A program made the position numbers and the translations under genes. Shown in pieces: positions 9,352-16,740 of a stretch of 64,000 bases of DNA; the first letter of the stretch is position 1; every line of letters starts with the position of its first letter. The stretch spans positions 3,274,737 to 3,338,736 of the forward strand of contig CP092081.1 of the NCBI GenBank assembly GCA_022226935.1. The letters are read 5' to 3'. Source of the DNA: Nitrospira sp. (lineage in GTDB: Bacteria > Nitrospirota > Nitrospiria > Nitrospirales > Nitrospiraceae). The notes under the pieces are model-generated. The model was not told where the DNA came from, searched no databases, and saw only the letters and a list, made by a program, of their open reading frames with translations.

Positions 9352-10823
9352 ATGTCATGCGCGTGGCGGTCATTGGATTGGCGGCGTGCCTTCCGGTGGC
9401 GGCGGTGGCTCATGGGCAGTCGGTCTCCTTCGATGAGGCTGCTGCTCGAGGCCATGCGCTGTACCATGGGGTAATCGCATTAGACGGACCGGCGCACGTC
9501 GGAGGCGCGATGCTGCCGGCTTCAGCCGGTGCCTGCGTGAATTGCCACGGTGCCCGTGGGCAAGGGGGGATTGAAGCGGGCGTGAAGGTGCCTGGCATCA
9601 GTTGGCGCATGCTCACCCAGCCGAATGCTGATCGGCCTGCGTATGAGTCGGGTCTGCATATCCTGCAAGCCATTGAAGGCGGACGGAGCGCACATGGTCA
9701 TCGGTTGGCTCCTCCGATGCCGGCATTTGCGTTAACCGACGCTGAAAAAGAGGCATTGAGCGCGTATCTGCAGGTGATCGGGACAGAGGCAGATCAGGCG
9801 CAAGGTGTATTGCAAGATCATCTGAAAATTGGAGCTGTGCTTCCGCTGCAAGGCGCCGGGCGCTCGCGGGGCGAACGGATTCAAGCCGGCTTGCGGGAGC
9901 GGTTTGCCGCCATCAATGATGCGGGGGGAATCTATGGTCGACGGCTTGAATTGATCGTCGAAGAGGCCGGTGCTAGCCCGGACAGCGTCGTGCAGGCCGT
10001 CGATCGCATTATCGAGCAGCAGCAGGTTTTTGCGCTCGTGGGCAGTTTTCTTCCGGAGCTTCCCGCGGCGAGCTTGCAGACCATCAAACGCCATCGAACT
10101 CCGGTGGTCGCCACGCTCGGGGTTCCGCTACATGACGCGACAGAACGCGACCTTACCTACCTGCTGCCCAGTATCGAATCGCAACTGCGGCAGCTGGGAG
10201 GCGAGGTCAGAGCGCAGTGCGACACGGAGAAGGGGCTGTATGTGTTGCATGCGCCGATGCCAGGCCTTGCTGAGGTCATCCGGGCAACAGTGGCGAACAC
10301 CGCCGGGCGAGCGGGTGCGCTCATGCAAGTCGTTCAGAGCCCCGCCGAGGCCTTGGCCGTGCTGAGGGAGCCGACTGAGCGAACGGTCATCGCATTGGCC
10401 TCGAAAGGCACGGTGCAGACGATTCGGGCCCAGATGCAGGGAACGGCTGCGCCTATTTGTCTGGCGACCCTGGCCGCGTTTTCTGGTCTGCCGCAGCCGG
10501 CTCTCAATGATTCTCCGGATGCCTCCACGATGATCCGGGAAGTCGTGGGACTTCCTCTGCCCGTGGTCGCGCTCTCCTCCGACCCCGCGATCGAAGGAGA
10601 CGCTCTATGGACGGTCCTGGCGGATGTGTCTGCTCGCATCCTGGCGGAGGCGCTCGCACGGACGGGTCGCGTCGTGGACTATGAGGCGTTCGATCGCGCG
10701 CTGCATTCGTTGCAGGGATTTGAACCGATCAATGGCTTGCCGGTGAGGGTGACATCGCAGCAGCGGCATGGAGTGGCCGCGGCCTACATCTGGAGAGGAG
10801 TGTCGCATGTACGCACGGAATAA
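9348..10823 (+). CDS. Cytochrome c fused to a periplasmic ligand-binding domain
   Basis: 491 residues with a signal peptide (ending near AVAHGQS). An N-terminal cytochrome c domain carries a single haem motif CVNCH (C63, C66, H67), with a likely axial methionine in the PPMPAF segment. From about residue 159 (LKIGAVLPLQG) the protein continues as a type-1 periplasmic binding fold of the branched-chain amino acid receptor family: GLRERFAAINDAGGIYGRR and a VGSF hinge-like segment are typical. The combination joins a one-haem electron carrier to a small-molecule receptor in one exported polypeptide. It follows the SCO gene with a 4-base overlap and overlaps the next gene by 17 bases. The cytochrome could accept electrons from the multicopper oxidase partner; the ligand is unknown. 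Confidence 0.8.
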   Translation: MNVMRVAVIGLAACLPVAAVAHGQSVSFDEAAARGHALYHGVIALDGPAHVGGAMLPASAGACVNCHGARGQGGIEAGVKVPGISWRMLTQPNADRPAYESGLHILQAIEGGRSAHGHRLAPPMPAFALTDAEKEALSAYLQVIGTEADQAQGVLQDHLKIGAVLPLQGAGRSRGERIQAGLRERFAAINDAGGIYGRRLELIVEEAGASPDSVVQAVDRIIEQQQVFALVGSFLPELPAASLQTIKRHRTPVVATLGVPLHDATERDLTYLLPSIESQLRQLGGEVRAQCDTEKGLYVLHAPMPGLAEVIRATVANTAGRAGALMQVVQSPAEALAVLREPTERTVIALASKGTVQTIRAQMQGTAAPICLATLAAFSGLPQPALNDSPDASTMIREVVGLPLPVVALSSDPAIEGDALWTVLADVSARILAEALARTGRVVDYEAFDRALHSLQGFEPINGLPVRVTSQQRHGVAAAYIWRGVSHVRTE

Positions 10824-12324
10824 ATTTATCGGGAGCGTGGCGCTCGTGGGATTGTTCGTGTCCTTTGGATTCGACAGGGTCGGCGCGCAAACGCCCACGC
10901 CCTCATTCGCTTTTGTGGGACATCTGGAACGACTTGAGATCGCAGACTTGGCCGATCCTCTATCCGCCGGCAGTATGGTGGTCAGCGGGACGCGCATCAC
11001 GTTGCCGAGAAATCTCTTGGTGAAGCTGCCCGGTCAATACATGACGGTCAATGACCTGTTCCGGGGGAAGCATCCGGGCAAAGTCCCCGCACTGTCCGCA
11101 GCCAGTAGGCCGAGCGGGCTCGCACTGCTCGACTCGCCGCCTCAGAAGCCGGCACTCCCGTTTGAGGTGGAAGTCATCGGGAATATCGTCGGCGCGGAAT
11201 ACATTGCAGGGTGGGTGTCGATTGCACAGGTAGGGCTACAAACCGGTGCGGGCTTTATTCAATCCATAGACTATGCCACTGGCGCATTAATGGTCGGCTC
11301 GGGGAGCGGAGCTTCAATGGTCAAGGTGCGCATCAACGATTCTCGTGGTACCTATGGCAAGCCGAATGCGGCAAAGGGTGCTGGGAGCGTGATGGATGAT
11401 CGCTTTGCGGCGGACCCTGGTAATGCGCCCATCGTCTCACAGACCGGATTTCCGATGTGTATACCGTTGTCGGCTGCAGGGGATCCGAATTGTCCCCTCG
11501 CGAATCGCGGCAGCGGGAATGAGAGTCGGTTCACATGTGGTCCGGCCAGCGTTGATCCCACCGCTCCGGCCAGGCCGACGTGCGATCCTGGCAGGAAGGC
11601 GCCGGTGGTCGTCGGCGACTATATCACCTATTCCGGCATGTTGACCGAAGAAACCCCTGGCGCAGGCAATTTCTTCATCGCCGCGCATGCGATCAGTACG
11701 TTGACGGGAATTTACACTTCTCCCGGAGCGAACCCTGCCTATGTCTTCATTGAGGAGGCTCTTGTCGGCACGCTGGGCGCCCCGTTCCCTCCCCCCAACG
11801 ACAATCAAGAGCAGACGTCTCGCTTTCGCCTCGTTGGTTTTACAACGGACCCCACGAGACGGGTCGACATCTTTCTTATCGACACGTCCCAAGGTAATCC
11901 CGACGAACAAGAGCGTCGTCTTACCACGCTTGACCCACAACGTGTGGGGCAAATTGGCCGTATACGCGTTACGCTTCCGGCTAAGGCTAACTTTTTGCCC
12001 GTGACCCGCGATGTCCGAATTCGGATTGAGGGCCACAGTTCAATCAAGGTCGCAAATGGGTTGGATTCCGGCCAATACACCGCGCCGGTCGCTGAATATA
12101 TCTATCCGGAGAACACTCGCTGGGGTGTCCCTCGATTCCCCATTGCCATCCCTTTTGAGAATTTTTGTTTCCTGAAACAAGGCGGTGGGACGCTTGGAAC
12201 ATTGGGCCGTGACGAGTTACCCAATCCGCACCCGCTCCGGCCGGCCATCGGCGCACTCCTGCCCTTTCCGAACTCGGGGCAGGCGACGCAGGTGAAGGCC
12301 GATGGAACATCGGCCTGTCCATGA
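10807..12324 (+). CDS. Exported protein of unknown function, last gene of the multicopper oxidase operon
   Basis: 505 residues from the ATG at 10807, preceded by GAGAGGAG; the frame extends upstream to 10768 but that part lies inside the preceding gene. A clear signal peptide (GSVALVGLFVSFGF, cleavage near VGAQ) is followed by a beta-rich protein with no motif I recognise. Residues just after the signal, with GHLERLEIADL and SAGSMVVSGTRITLP, look like an OB-like or DUF5666-like beta module. Several cysteines in the middle (MCIPLSAAGDPNCPLANRG, FTCGPASVDP, TCDPG) could form disulphides. The 17-base overlap with the cytochrome fusion gene ties it to the operon. A structural or carrier role at the cell surface is possible, but this is a guess. 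Confidence 0.75.
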   Translation: MYARNKFIGSVALVGLFVSFGFDRVGAQTPTPSFAFVGHLERLEIADLADPLSAGSMVVSGTRITLPRNLLVKLPGQYMTVNDLFRGKHPGKVPALSAASRPSGLALLDSPPQKPALPFEVEVIGNIVGAEYIAGWVSIAQVGLQTGAGFIQSIDYATGALMVGSGSGASMVKVRINDSRGTYGKPNAAKGAGSVMDDRFAADPGNAPIVSQTGFPMCIPLSAAGDPNCPLANRGSGNESRFTCGPASVDPTAPARPTCDPGRKAPVVVGDYITYSGMLTEETPGAGNFFIAAHAISTLTGIYTSPGANPAYVFIEEALVGTLGAPFPPPNDNQEQTSRFRLVGFTTDPTRRVDIFLIDTSQGNPDEQERRLTTLDPQRVGQIGRIRVTLPAKANFLPVTRDVRIRIEGHSSIKVANGLDSGQYTAPVAEYIYPENTRWGVPRFPIAIPFENFCFLKQGGGTLGTLGRDELPNPHPLRPAIGALLPFPNSGQATQVKADGTSACP

Positions 12325-12375
12325 GGGGTGCAGGCTCTACATGGGCAGGGCTTCTTGAAGCGCGGTTGTATCCGT

Positions 12376-12413
12376 CGCACCCCTATCGTGCCACATGGCA
12401 CGATAGGGGTGTG
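12376..12413 (+). terminator. Strong hairpin ending the multicopper oxidase operon
   Basis: A perfect 15-base inverted repeat (12378-12392 and 12397-12411) with a 4-base loop, extendable by a G-T and a C-G pair. It lies 52 bases after the last stop codon and 23 bases before the rpsF promoter. No long T run follows, so it may be an mRNA-end-stabilising or weak terminator structure. Confidence 0.6.
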
Positions 12414-12435
12414 CCGCATTAGCCGTGAATGATGT

Positions 12436-12465
12436 TTGACAGCCTTTCCGGTCCTGTGCTATTTT
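12436..12465 (+). promoter_or_regulatory. Sigma70-type promoter for rpsF operon
   Basis: TTGACA at 12436-12441, an 18-base spacer, and TATTTT at 12460-12465 with an extended -10 TG at 12457-12458. The predicted start is near 12472, giving a leader of about 75 bases before rpsF. Confidence 0.6.
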
Positions 12466-12473
12466 CCCCGGCT

Positions 12474-12493
12474 CATGTCGGCTGTCCGACATG
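12474..12493 (+). promoter_or_regulatory. Perfect hairpin in the rpsF leader
   Basis: CATGTCGG and CCGACATG pair perfectly around a CTGT loop, directly after the predicted transcription start. Ribosomal protein S6 (with S18) is known to bind a leader structure in its own mRNA in many bacteria; whether this hairpin is that element is not established here. Confidence 0.4.
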
Positions 12494-12545
12494 CCTACAC
12501 CTCGCTCCCGTCTGTGATGGGGGCCAATGTCCAGGAGGAATCTGC

Positions 12546-12905
12546 ATGGAGCTCTACGAGTCCCTGTTCATTATTCGTCCGACTTTAAGCGACGAAGAAA
12601 CGACAGCGTTGATTGAAAAAATGAAGGGCACCGTCACCAAGAACGGCGCCACCCTCGTGCGGGCCGAGAATTGGGGCCGCAAGAAGCTTGCGTATGAAAT
12701 CAAGCGTGAGCGGAAGGGGACCTACGTCTATTTTTATTTCCAGGGTCCCGGCACGACGATCGCCGAGCTGGAGCGCGCCTATCGGCTTGAAGATTCGATC
12801 ATCAAATTTCTCACCGTGAAGTTGGAGCAGGAGCCTGCTCCGCCCAGGGGCGCACCTGTGGCAGCACCAGCCGCACAAGGAGCGACCGTTGGCGGGGTTC
12901 AATAA
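12546..12905 (+). CDS. rpsF: Small ribosomal subunit protein bS6
   Basis: 119 residues starting at the ATG at 12546, preceded by CAGGAGGAA; the frame is open upstream to 12429 but the family begins here with MELYESLFIIRP. The body shows the S6 signatures ENWGRKKLAYEIK and GTYVYFYFQGPG, then a proline/alanine-rich tail. S6 pairs with S18 on the platform of the 30S subunit. It is the first gene of the rpsF-ssb-rpsR order found in many bacteria, and its end overlaps ssb by 17 bases. A consensus promoter and a leader hairpin lie upstream. Confidence 0.96.
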   Translation: MELYESLFIIRPTLSDEETTALIEKMKGTVTKNGATLVRAENWGRKKLAYEIKRERKGTYVYFYFQGPGTTIAELERAYRLEDSIIKFLTVKLEQEPAPPRGAPVAAPAAQGATVGGVQ

Positions 12906-13287
12906 AGTCATTCTGGTCGGCAATCTGACCCGGAATCCGGAGCTGCGGTATACGCCCAGCGGGACGCCGGTCGCCAGCTTCGGCTTGGCGACGAGCCGGC
13001 GCTTCAAGCAGGGTGATGAACTCAAAGAAGAAGTCTGTTTCATCGATATCGTCGTGTTCGGCAAGCAAGCGGAACACTGCGGGCAGTACCTGAGCAAAGG
13101 CAACGGCGTGATTATCGATGGGCGACTTCAGCAGCGCCGTTGGGAGACAGAAGACGGCCAGAAACGTAGCAAGCACGAAGTCGTGGCGCAAGGCGTGACC
13201 TTTCTGCCGAAGCGGGGCGAAGCCGGAGCCGGAGCGGACAGCGGCCTGCACGACGAACCACCTTCATACGAAGACGAACAGTTCTAG
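12889..13287 (+). CDS. ssb: Single-stranded DNA-binding protein
   Basis: 132 residues with an OB fold: FNKVILVGNLTRNPELRYTP at the N-terminus, then FIDIVVFGKQAEHC and GVIIDGRLQQRRW. The tail is acidic and ends DEQF, a variant of the usual DDIPF-type tip that recruits repair and replication partners. The start codon is TTG at 12889, placed after AAGGAG and inside the 3' end of rpsF, so translation is probably coupled to S6. The linker between fold and tail is short compared with E. coli SSB. It binds single-stranded DNA during replication, repair and recombination. Confidence 0.94.
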   Translation: MAGFNKVILVGNLTRNPELRYTPSGTPVASFGLATSRRFKQGDELKEEVCFIDIVVFGKQAEHCGQYLSKGNGVIIDGRLQQRRWETEDGQKRSKHEVVAQGVTFLPKRGEAGAGADSGLHDEPPSYEDEQF

Positions 13288-13302
13288 GAGACGGAGGCGA
13301 TC

Positions 13303-13563
13303 ATGGAACGAGGAGATCGTGGAAATAGCGGAGGGGGCGGAGGTGGCCGGTTTTTTCAGCGCCGCAAGCCCTGCCGGTTTTGTGTAGATAAGGCCCCGAT
13401 CGATTTCAAAGATGTCGGCCTGTTGCGGAATTTTCTGACCGAGCGTGGACGTATCGTCCCCCGTCGCATTTCCGGCAATTGTTTGCAGCATCAGCGGGTG
13501 TTGACGGTCGCCGTGAAGCGGGCTCGCCAGATCGCTCTGGTGAGTTTCGCCGAAGAGCGATAA
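13303..13563 (+). CDS. rpsR: Small ribosomal subunit protein bS18
   Basis: 86 residues; ATG preceded by GGAGACGGAGG. After a glycine-rich N-terminus come [20 protein letters not shown] and the conserved core [13 protein letters not shown] with [19 protein letters not shown], all diagnostic of S18. The CRFC pair is the cysteine-containing form found in zinc-independent and zinc-binding S18 alike; other expected cysteines are mostly absent. S18 sits with S6 on the 30S platform. rplI, which often follows rpsR, is missing here; a DUF177 gene follows instead. Confidence 0.95.
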   Translation: MERGDRGNSGGGGGGRFFQRRKPCRFCVDKAPIDFKDVGLLRNFLTERGRIVPRRISGNCLQHQRVLTVAVKRARQIALVSFAEER

Positions 13564-13646
13564 GGCAGGGATAGGTTTTGGTGAGTGTTGAGTCAAGTGG
13601 CCCGGCAGCCTGTCTCCTGATCGATACGGGGGAGGGTCGTCTCGTC

Positions 13647-14252
13647 ATGACGGTGCCCATGGATATGCTCAACCCAGCGATTGTTGATATCGGGCCGGAA
13701 GGCCTGCCCCTGTCATGCTCGGCCTCGGGGCCTCAGCTGGGTTTGGATGGGCCGGAAGATAGGTTTGATGGCCCGCTGACAATCCAGCTTGAGCTCCTGC
13801 AGCAAGAGGGGCGGATTTCGGTCACCGGCACGTTGGAAGGCACCGCCATCCGTCAATGCGTGCGTTGTCTCGCGGAATATGCCGATCCGCTGCTGGTCTC
13901 CCTCTATGCAGAATATCTTCCGCAGGCCACTGGCGCTGCTAAATCAGCCCAGGCGGAACAGGGGAGACGAACCGCCAGACGCGCACCTCAACCAGTCGAG
14001 CCGGAGGAAGAGGCGGACGAAGAGGATGAACTGTACTGGTATCAAGGCGATCACCTTGATCTGGCTCCGATGCTGCGCGAGCAGGTGATTCTGGCCGCTC
14101 CGATGCAGCCGATATGCCGCGAGGATTGCCTGGGGCTCTGTCCTCAGTGCGGACAGAATCTCAATGAGCGCCGCTGCGGCTGTCCTCCGGCGCAAGCGCC
14201 GAGTCCGTTCCGTGTGTTGCGAGGGCGCGGGTCCAAAGGTGAAAACGCATAG
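13647..14252 (+). CDS. yceD: YceD/DUF177 family protein
   Basis: About 201 residues if translation starts at the ATG at 13647, which follows GGAGGG with good spacing and lets the family-like segment IVDIGPEGLPL fall near the N-terminus. A GTG at 13578 would add 23 residues. The core contains IRQCVRCLAEYADPL, the cysteine pair typical of DUF177, then an acidic stretch and a C-terminal cysteine-rich end (CREDCLGLCPQCGQNLNERR) that resembles a zinc-binding site. Members are widely encoded directly upstream of rpmF, as here, and in E. coli and plants are linked to 23S rRNA processing. The precise activity is not visible in the sequence. Confidence 0.85.
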   Translation: MTVPMDMLNPAIVDIGPEGLPLSCSASGPQLGLDGPEDRFDGPLTIQLELLQQEGRISVTGTLEGTAIRQCVRCLAEYADPLLVSLYAEYLPQATGAAKSAQAEQGRRTARRAPQPVEPEEEADEEDELYWYQGDHLDLAPMLREQVILAAPMQPICREDCLGLCPQCGQNLNERRCGCPPAQAPSPFRVLRGRGSKGENA

Positions 14253-14290
14253 TCTGTTAACCGGGTCATGTGCCCGTTGAAGGAGTCGTC

Positions 14291-14476
14291 ATGCCAAATC
14301 CAAAACACAAACATTCACGATCCCGGCGCGACATGCGGCGAACGGCGAAGACCCGGCTGGTGCCTCCAGGATTTTCGCTTTGCCCGCAGTGCCACGAATT
14401 GAAGTTGCCGCACTATACGTGCATGAATTGTGGAACCTACAAAGGCAAGGCCGTCATCGTCGTCGAGGAATCCTAG
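14291..14476 (+). CDS. rpmF: Large ribosomal subunit protein bL32
   Basis: 61 residues starting at the ATG at 14291 (GGAG upstream); a start at 14270 would add seven non-family residues. [18 protein letters not shown] is the usual L32 beginning, and [18 protein letters not shown] provides two CxxC pairs for a zinc ribbon, so this is the zinc-binding form. It lies between yceD and plsX, the arrangement seen in many bacteria that joins ribosome production to fatty acid synthesis. Confidence 0.95.
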   Translation: MPNPKHKHSRSRRDMRRTAKTRLVPPGFSLCPQCHELKLPHYTCMNCGTYKGKAVIVVEES

Positions 14477-14483
14477 TCGCGTT

Positions 14484-14512
14484 TTATTTTTTCGACGTGA
14501 TTCGGGTACAAT
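14484..14512 (+). promoter_or_regulatory. Possible promoter for plsX-fab genes
   Basis: TACAAT at 14507-14512 is a good -10 box; the -35 position with 17-base spacing is only TTATTT. It sits in the 151-base gap between rpmF and plsX, where an internal promoter is plausible. Confidence 0.3.
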
Positions 14513-14627
14513 TGCCCACCGTGATCACGATCCGACGCTATGTCATGCGTGAGGCCGTTCAGGTCCTAGCCGGCAGGGCGTCTCTGCACGACTCTTCATT
14601 TCTCTATCCGTGGACCGCTAACCGCAC

Positions 14628-15659
14628 ATGAAGATTGCCGTCGATGCGATGGGCGGAGACCACGGACCGGCCCCGGTCATTGAAGGCGCGATGCACGCCG
14701 CGCAGGAACTGGGTGTCGGGATCATTCTGGTCGGCAAGCAAGACGAGCTGACCGCCGCCTGCCGCAAACTCAACTGCAACGATACGCGGATTACGATCCG
14801 GCACGCGCCGCAAGTGGTGGAGATGCACGAGTCGCCCGCCGCCGTGGCCCGGAAGAAGCGGGACTCGTCTATCTGGGTGGCGACGGAACTCGTCAAATCC
14901 GGTGAAGCTGACGCCGTGGTCAGTCCCGGCAATACCGGCGCGAGCATGGTGGCCTCGTTCTTTGTCTTGGGATTGATCAAGGGGGTCGAACGGCCGGCGA
15001 TTGCCACGATGTTGCCCACGTTGACGGGGAGCGCGGTCATGCTCGATGTGGGCGCGAATGTCGATTGTTCGGCGCAACATCTCGAACAATTTGCCTTGAT
15101 GGGCAATGAATTTGCCCGGCATGTCTATGCCAAGCCCAATCCGCGCGTGGGCCTCTTGAGCATCGGCGAGGAAGACAGCAAAGGGAACGAGGTCACCAAG
15201 GAAGCCTTCAAGCTGTTGAAAGCCAGCCCGTTGAATTTTATCGGGAACATCGAGGGGCGGGATGTCTACAGCGGGAGTGCGGACGTGGTGGTGTGCGACG
15301 GGTTTATCGGCAATGTGGCCCTCAAGATTTCGGAAGGCGTCGCAGACGTCATTAAGAAGTTGCTGATGAAGGAGCTCTCGGGATCTTGGCTCGGACGGTT
15401 GGCCTACCCGTTGATTGCAAAGCCGCTGCTGAACTTGAAGCGAAAAATCGACTATGCGGAATTCGGCGGGGCGCCGCTGTTGGGGGTGAACGGGACGACC
15501 ATGATTTGCCATGGCCGCTCGTCCGCCAAGGCCATCAAAAATGCGATTCGACGGGCGAAGGGGTTGGCCGAAACGCGTTTGGATGAGCTGATTCAACGCG
15601 ACATCGAGGAGAGTCTGAGGCGGCATCAAGACGAGCGGTTGGAGGGCGAGCAAGCGTGA
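14628..15659 (+). CDS. plsX: Phosphate acyltransferase PlsX
   Basis: 343 residues. MKIAVDAMGGDHGPAPVIEG is the hallmark N-terminus, and VSPGNTGASM, GLLSIGEEDSKGNE and DVVVCDGFIGNVALK follow in family order. PlsX converts acyl-ACP and phosphate into acyl phosphate, the acyl donor for PlsY in phospholipid synthesis, as a peripheral membrane enzyme. The ATG has no obvious ribosome-binding site. Its stop overlaps the fabH start by 4 bases, a coupling seen in many genomes. Length is normal for the family. Confidence 0.96.
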   Translation: MKIAVDAMGGDHGPAPVIEGAMHAAQELGVGIILVGKQDELTAACRKLNCNDTRITIRHAPQVVEMHESPAAVARKKRDSSIWVATELVKSGEADAVVSPGNTGASMVASFFVLGLIKGVERPAIATMLPTLTGSAVMLDVGANVDCSAQHLEQFALMGNEFARHVYAKPNPRVGLLSIGEEDSKGNEVTKEAFKLLKASPLNFIGNIEGRDVYSGSADVVVCDGFIGNVALKISEGVADVIKKLLMKELSGSWLGRLAYPLIAKPLLNLKRKIDYAEFGGAPLLGVNGTTMICHGRSSAKAIKNAIRRAKGLAETRLDELIQRDIEESLRRHQDERLEGEQA

Positions 15660-16633
15660 TACGGGGGCGGATCACAGGAACCGGGTCGTATGCCCCCGAA
15701 CGGGTGATGACCAATAGTGATCTGGAACAGCTGGTCGCGACGTCGGATGAATGGATTCGCGAACGCACCGGAATCCGGGAGCGACGTATCGCGGCTCCAG
15801 GACAGGCTTGTTCAGACTTGGGCCTGATTGCCGCGGAACGGGCGTTAAAAGCTGCCGGCGTTTCTGGGAGCGATCTCGACCTGATTCTCCTGGCCACTTG
15901 CACGGGCGACATGCCGTTGCCGTCGACGGCCTGTCTGCTTCAACACCGCCTGGGTGCGACCCGAGCGGCGGCCTGCGACATCTCGGCCGCGTGCTGCGGA
16001 TTCGTCTACGCGTTAGGCGTCGCCGACGCCTATGTTCGAACCGGGATGCGCCATGTCCTTGTCGTGGGATCGGAAGTGATGTCGACGATTACGGATTGGA
16101 CGGATCGCAATACCTGTATTTTATTCGGCGATGGTGCCGGCGCCGCAGTGGTGAGCGCTGCCGAGGGAGAACGCGGAATCCTCTCCACCCACCTGCATTC
16201 GGACGGCAGTTTGTCCGATCTGATCGTGGTGCCAGGGGGCGGGACGCGGATTCCTCCGTCTGGGGCCATGATGAGCGAACGGTCACAGTACATCAAGATG
16301 AAGGGCAACGAAACGTTCAAGGTCGCGGTACGGACTCTGGAGGAAGTGGCGCGCGAAACGCTCGCGGCGCACCAGCTGTCTGTCGATGATCTTGATCTGT
16401 ACATTCCTCATCAAGCGAATCTGCGCATTATTAAAGCGGTGACCGATCGTCTCGGCCTTCCGCTGGAAAAAGTCGTCTTGAATATGGATCGGTACGGCAA
16501 CACATCGGCAGCCTCCATTCCGATCGCCTTGGACGAAGCCGTGCGGGACGGACGAGTCAAGGATGGACAATTGGTGATGTTCGGAGCATTCGGCGCGGGG
16601 CTGACCTGGGCGTCGAGCTTGATCCGTTGGTGA
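15656..16633 (+). CDS. fabH: 3-oxoacyl-ACP synthase III
   Basis: 325 residues starting at a GTG that overlaps the plsX stop and follows GGAGGG. The thiolase-fold triad is visible: C113 in DISAACCGF, H252 in IPHQAN and N282 in GNTSAAS. Two adjacent cysteines occur at 113-114; alignment with the family points to the first as the nucleophile. FabH condenses an acyl-CoA primer (usually acetyl-CoA) with malonyl-ACP to start type II fatty acid synthesis in the cytoplasm. It is followed by a hairpin and a promoter-like sequence before fabD. Confidence 0.96.
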   Translation: MIRGRITGTGSYAPERVMTNSDLEQLVATSDEWIRERTGIRERRIAAPGQACSDLGLIAAERALKAAGVSGSDLDLILLATCTGDMPLPSTACLLQHRLGATRAAACDISAACCGFVYALGVADAYVRTGMRHVLVVGSEVMSTITDWTDRNTCILFGDGAGAAVVSAAEGERGILSTHLHSDGSLSDLIVVPGGGTRIPPSGAMMSERSQYIKMKGNETFKVAVRTLEEVARETLAAHQLSVDDLDLYIPHQANLRIIKAVTDRLGLPLEKVVLNMDRYGNTSAASIPIALDEAVRDGRVKDGQLVMFGAFGAGLTWASSLIRW

Positions 16634-16649
16634 GCGCGGGGCCACTGAC

Positions 16650-16698
16650 CGGCAGCCGGGATTGAAGCTCCGGCGGTGCCGAATGTGTCCGGCTTTTT
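16650..16698 (+). terminator. Possible terminator between fabH and fabD
   Basis: Nested short inverted repeats (CGGCA 16650-16654 with TGCCG 16677-16681; CCGG 16656-16659 with CCGG 16670-16673) followed by TTTTT at 16694-16698. The T run is 12 bases from the stem, and an alternative GCCG/CGGC stem ends right at it. Confidence 0.35.
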
Positions 16699-16701
16699 CC
16701 G

Positions 16702-16730
16702 TTGACATTGAGCCTGGTTTCTACGATACC
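16702..16730 (+). promoter_or_regulatory. Possible fabD promoter giving a near-leaderless mRNA
   Basis: TTGACA at 16702-16707, a 17-base spacer and GATACC at 16725-16730, just 10 bases before the fabD ATG at 16741. The -35 is perfect; the -10 matches three of six positions. Confidence 0.35.
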
Positions 16731-16740
16731 TTACGCGGTT

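Noticed and set aside
14604-15653. A 349-codon open frame antisense to plsX
   Set aside because: Shadow of a highly conserved gene in high-GC DNA; arginine- and histidine-rich without domains.
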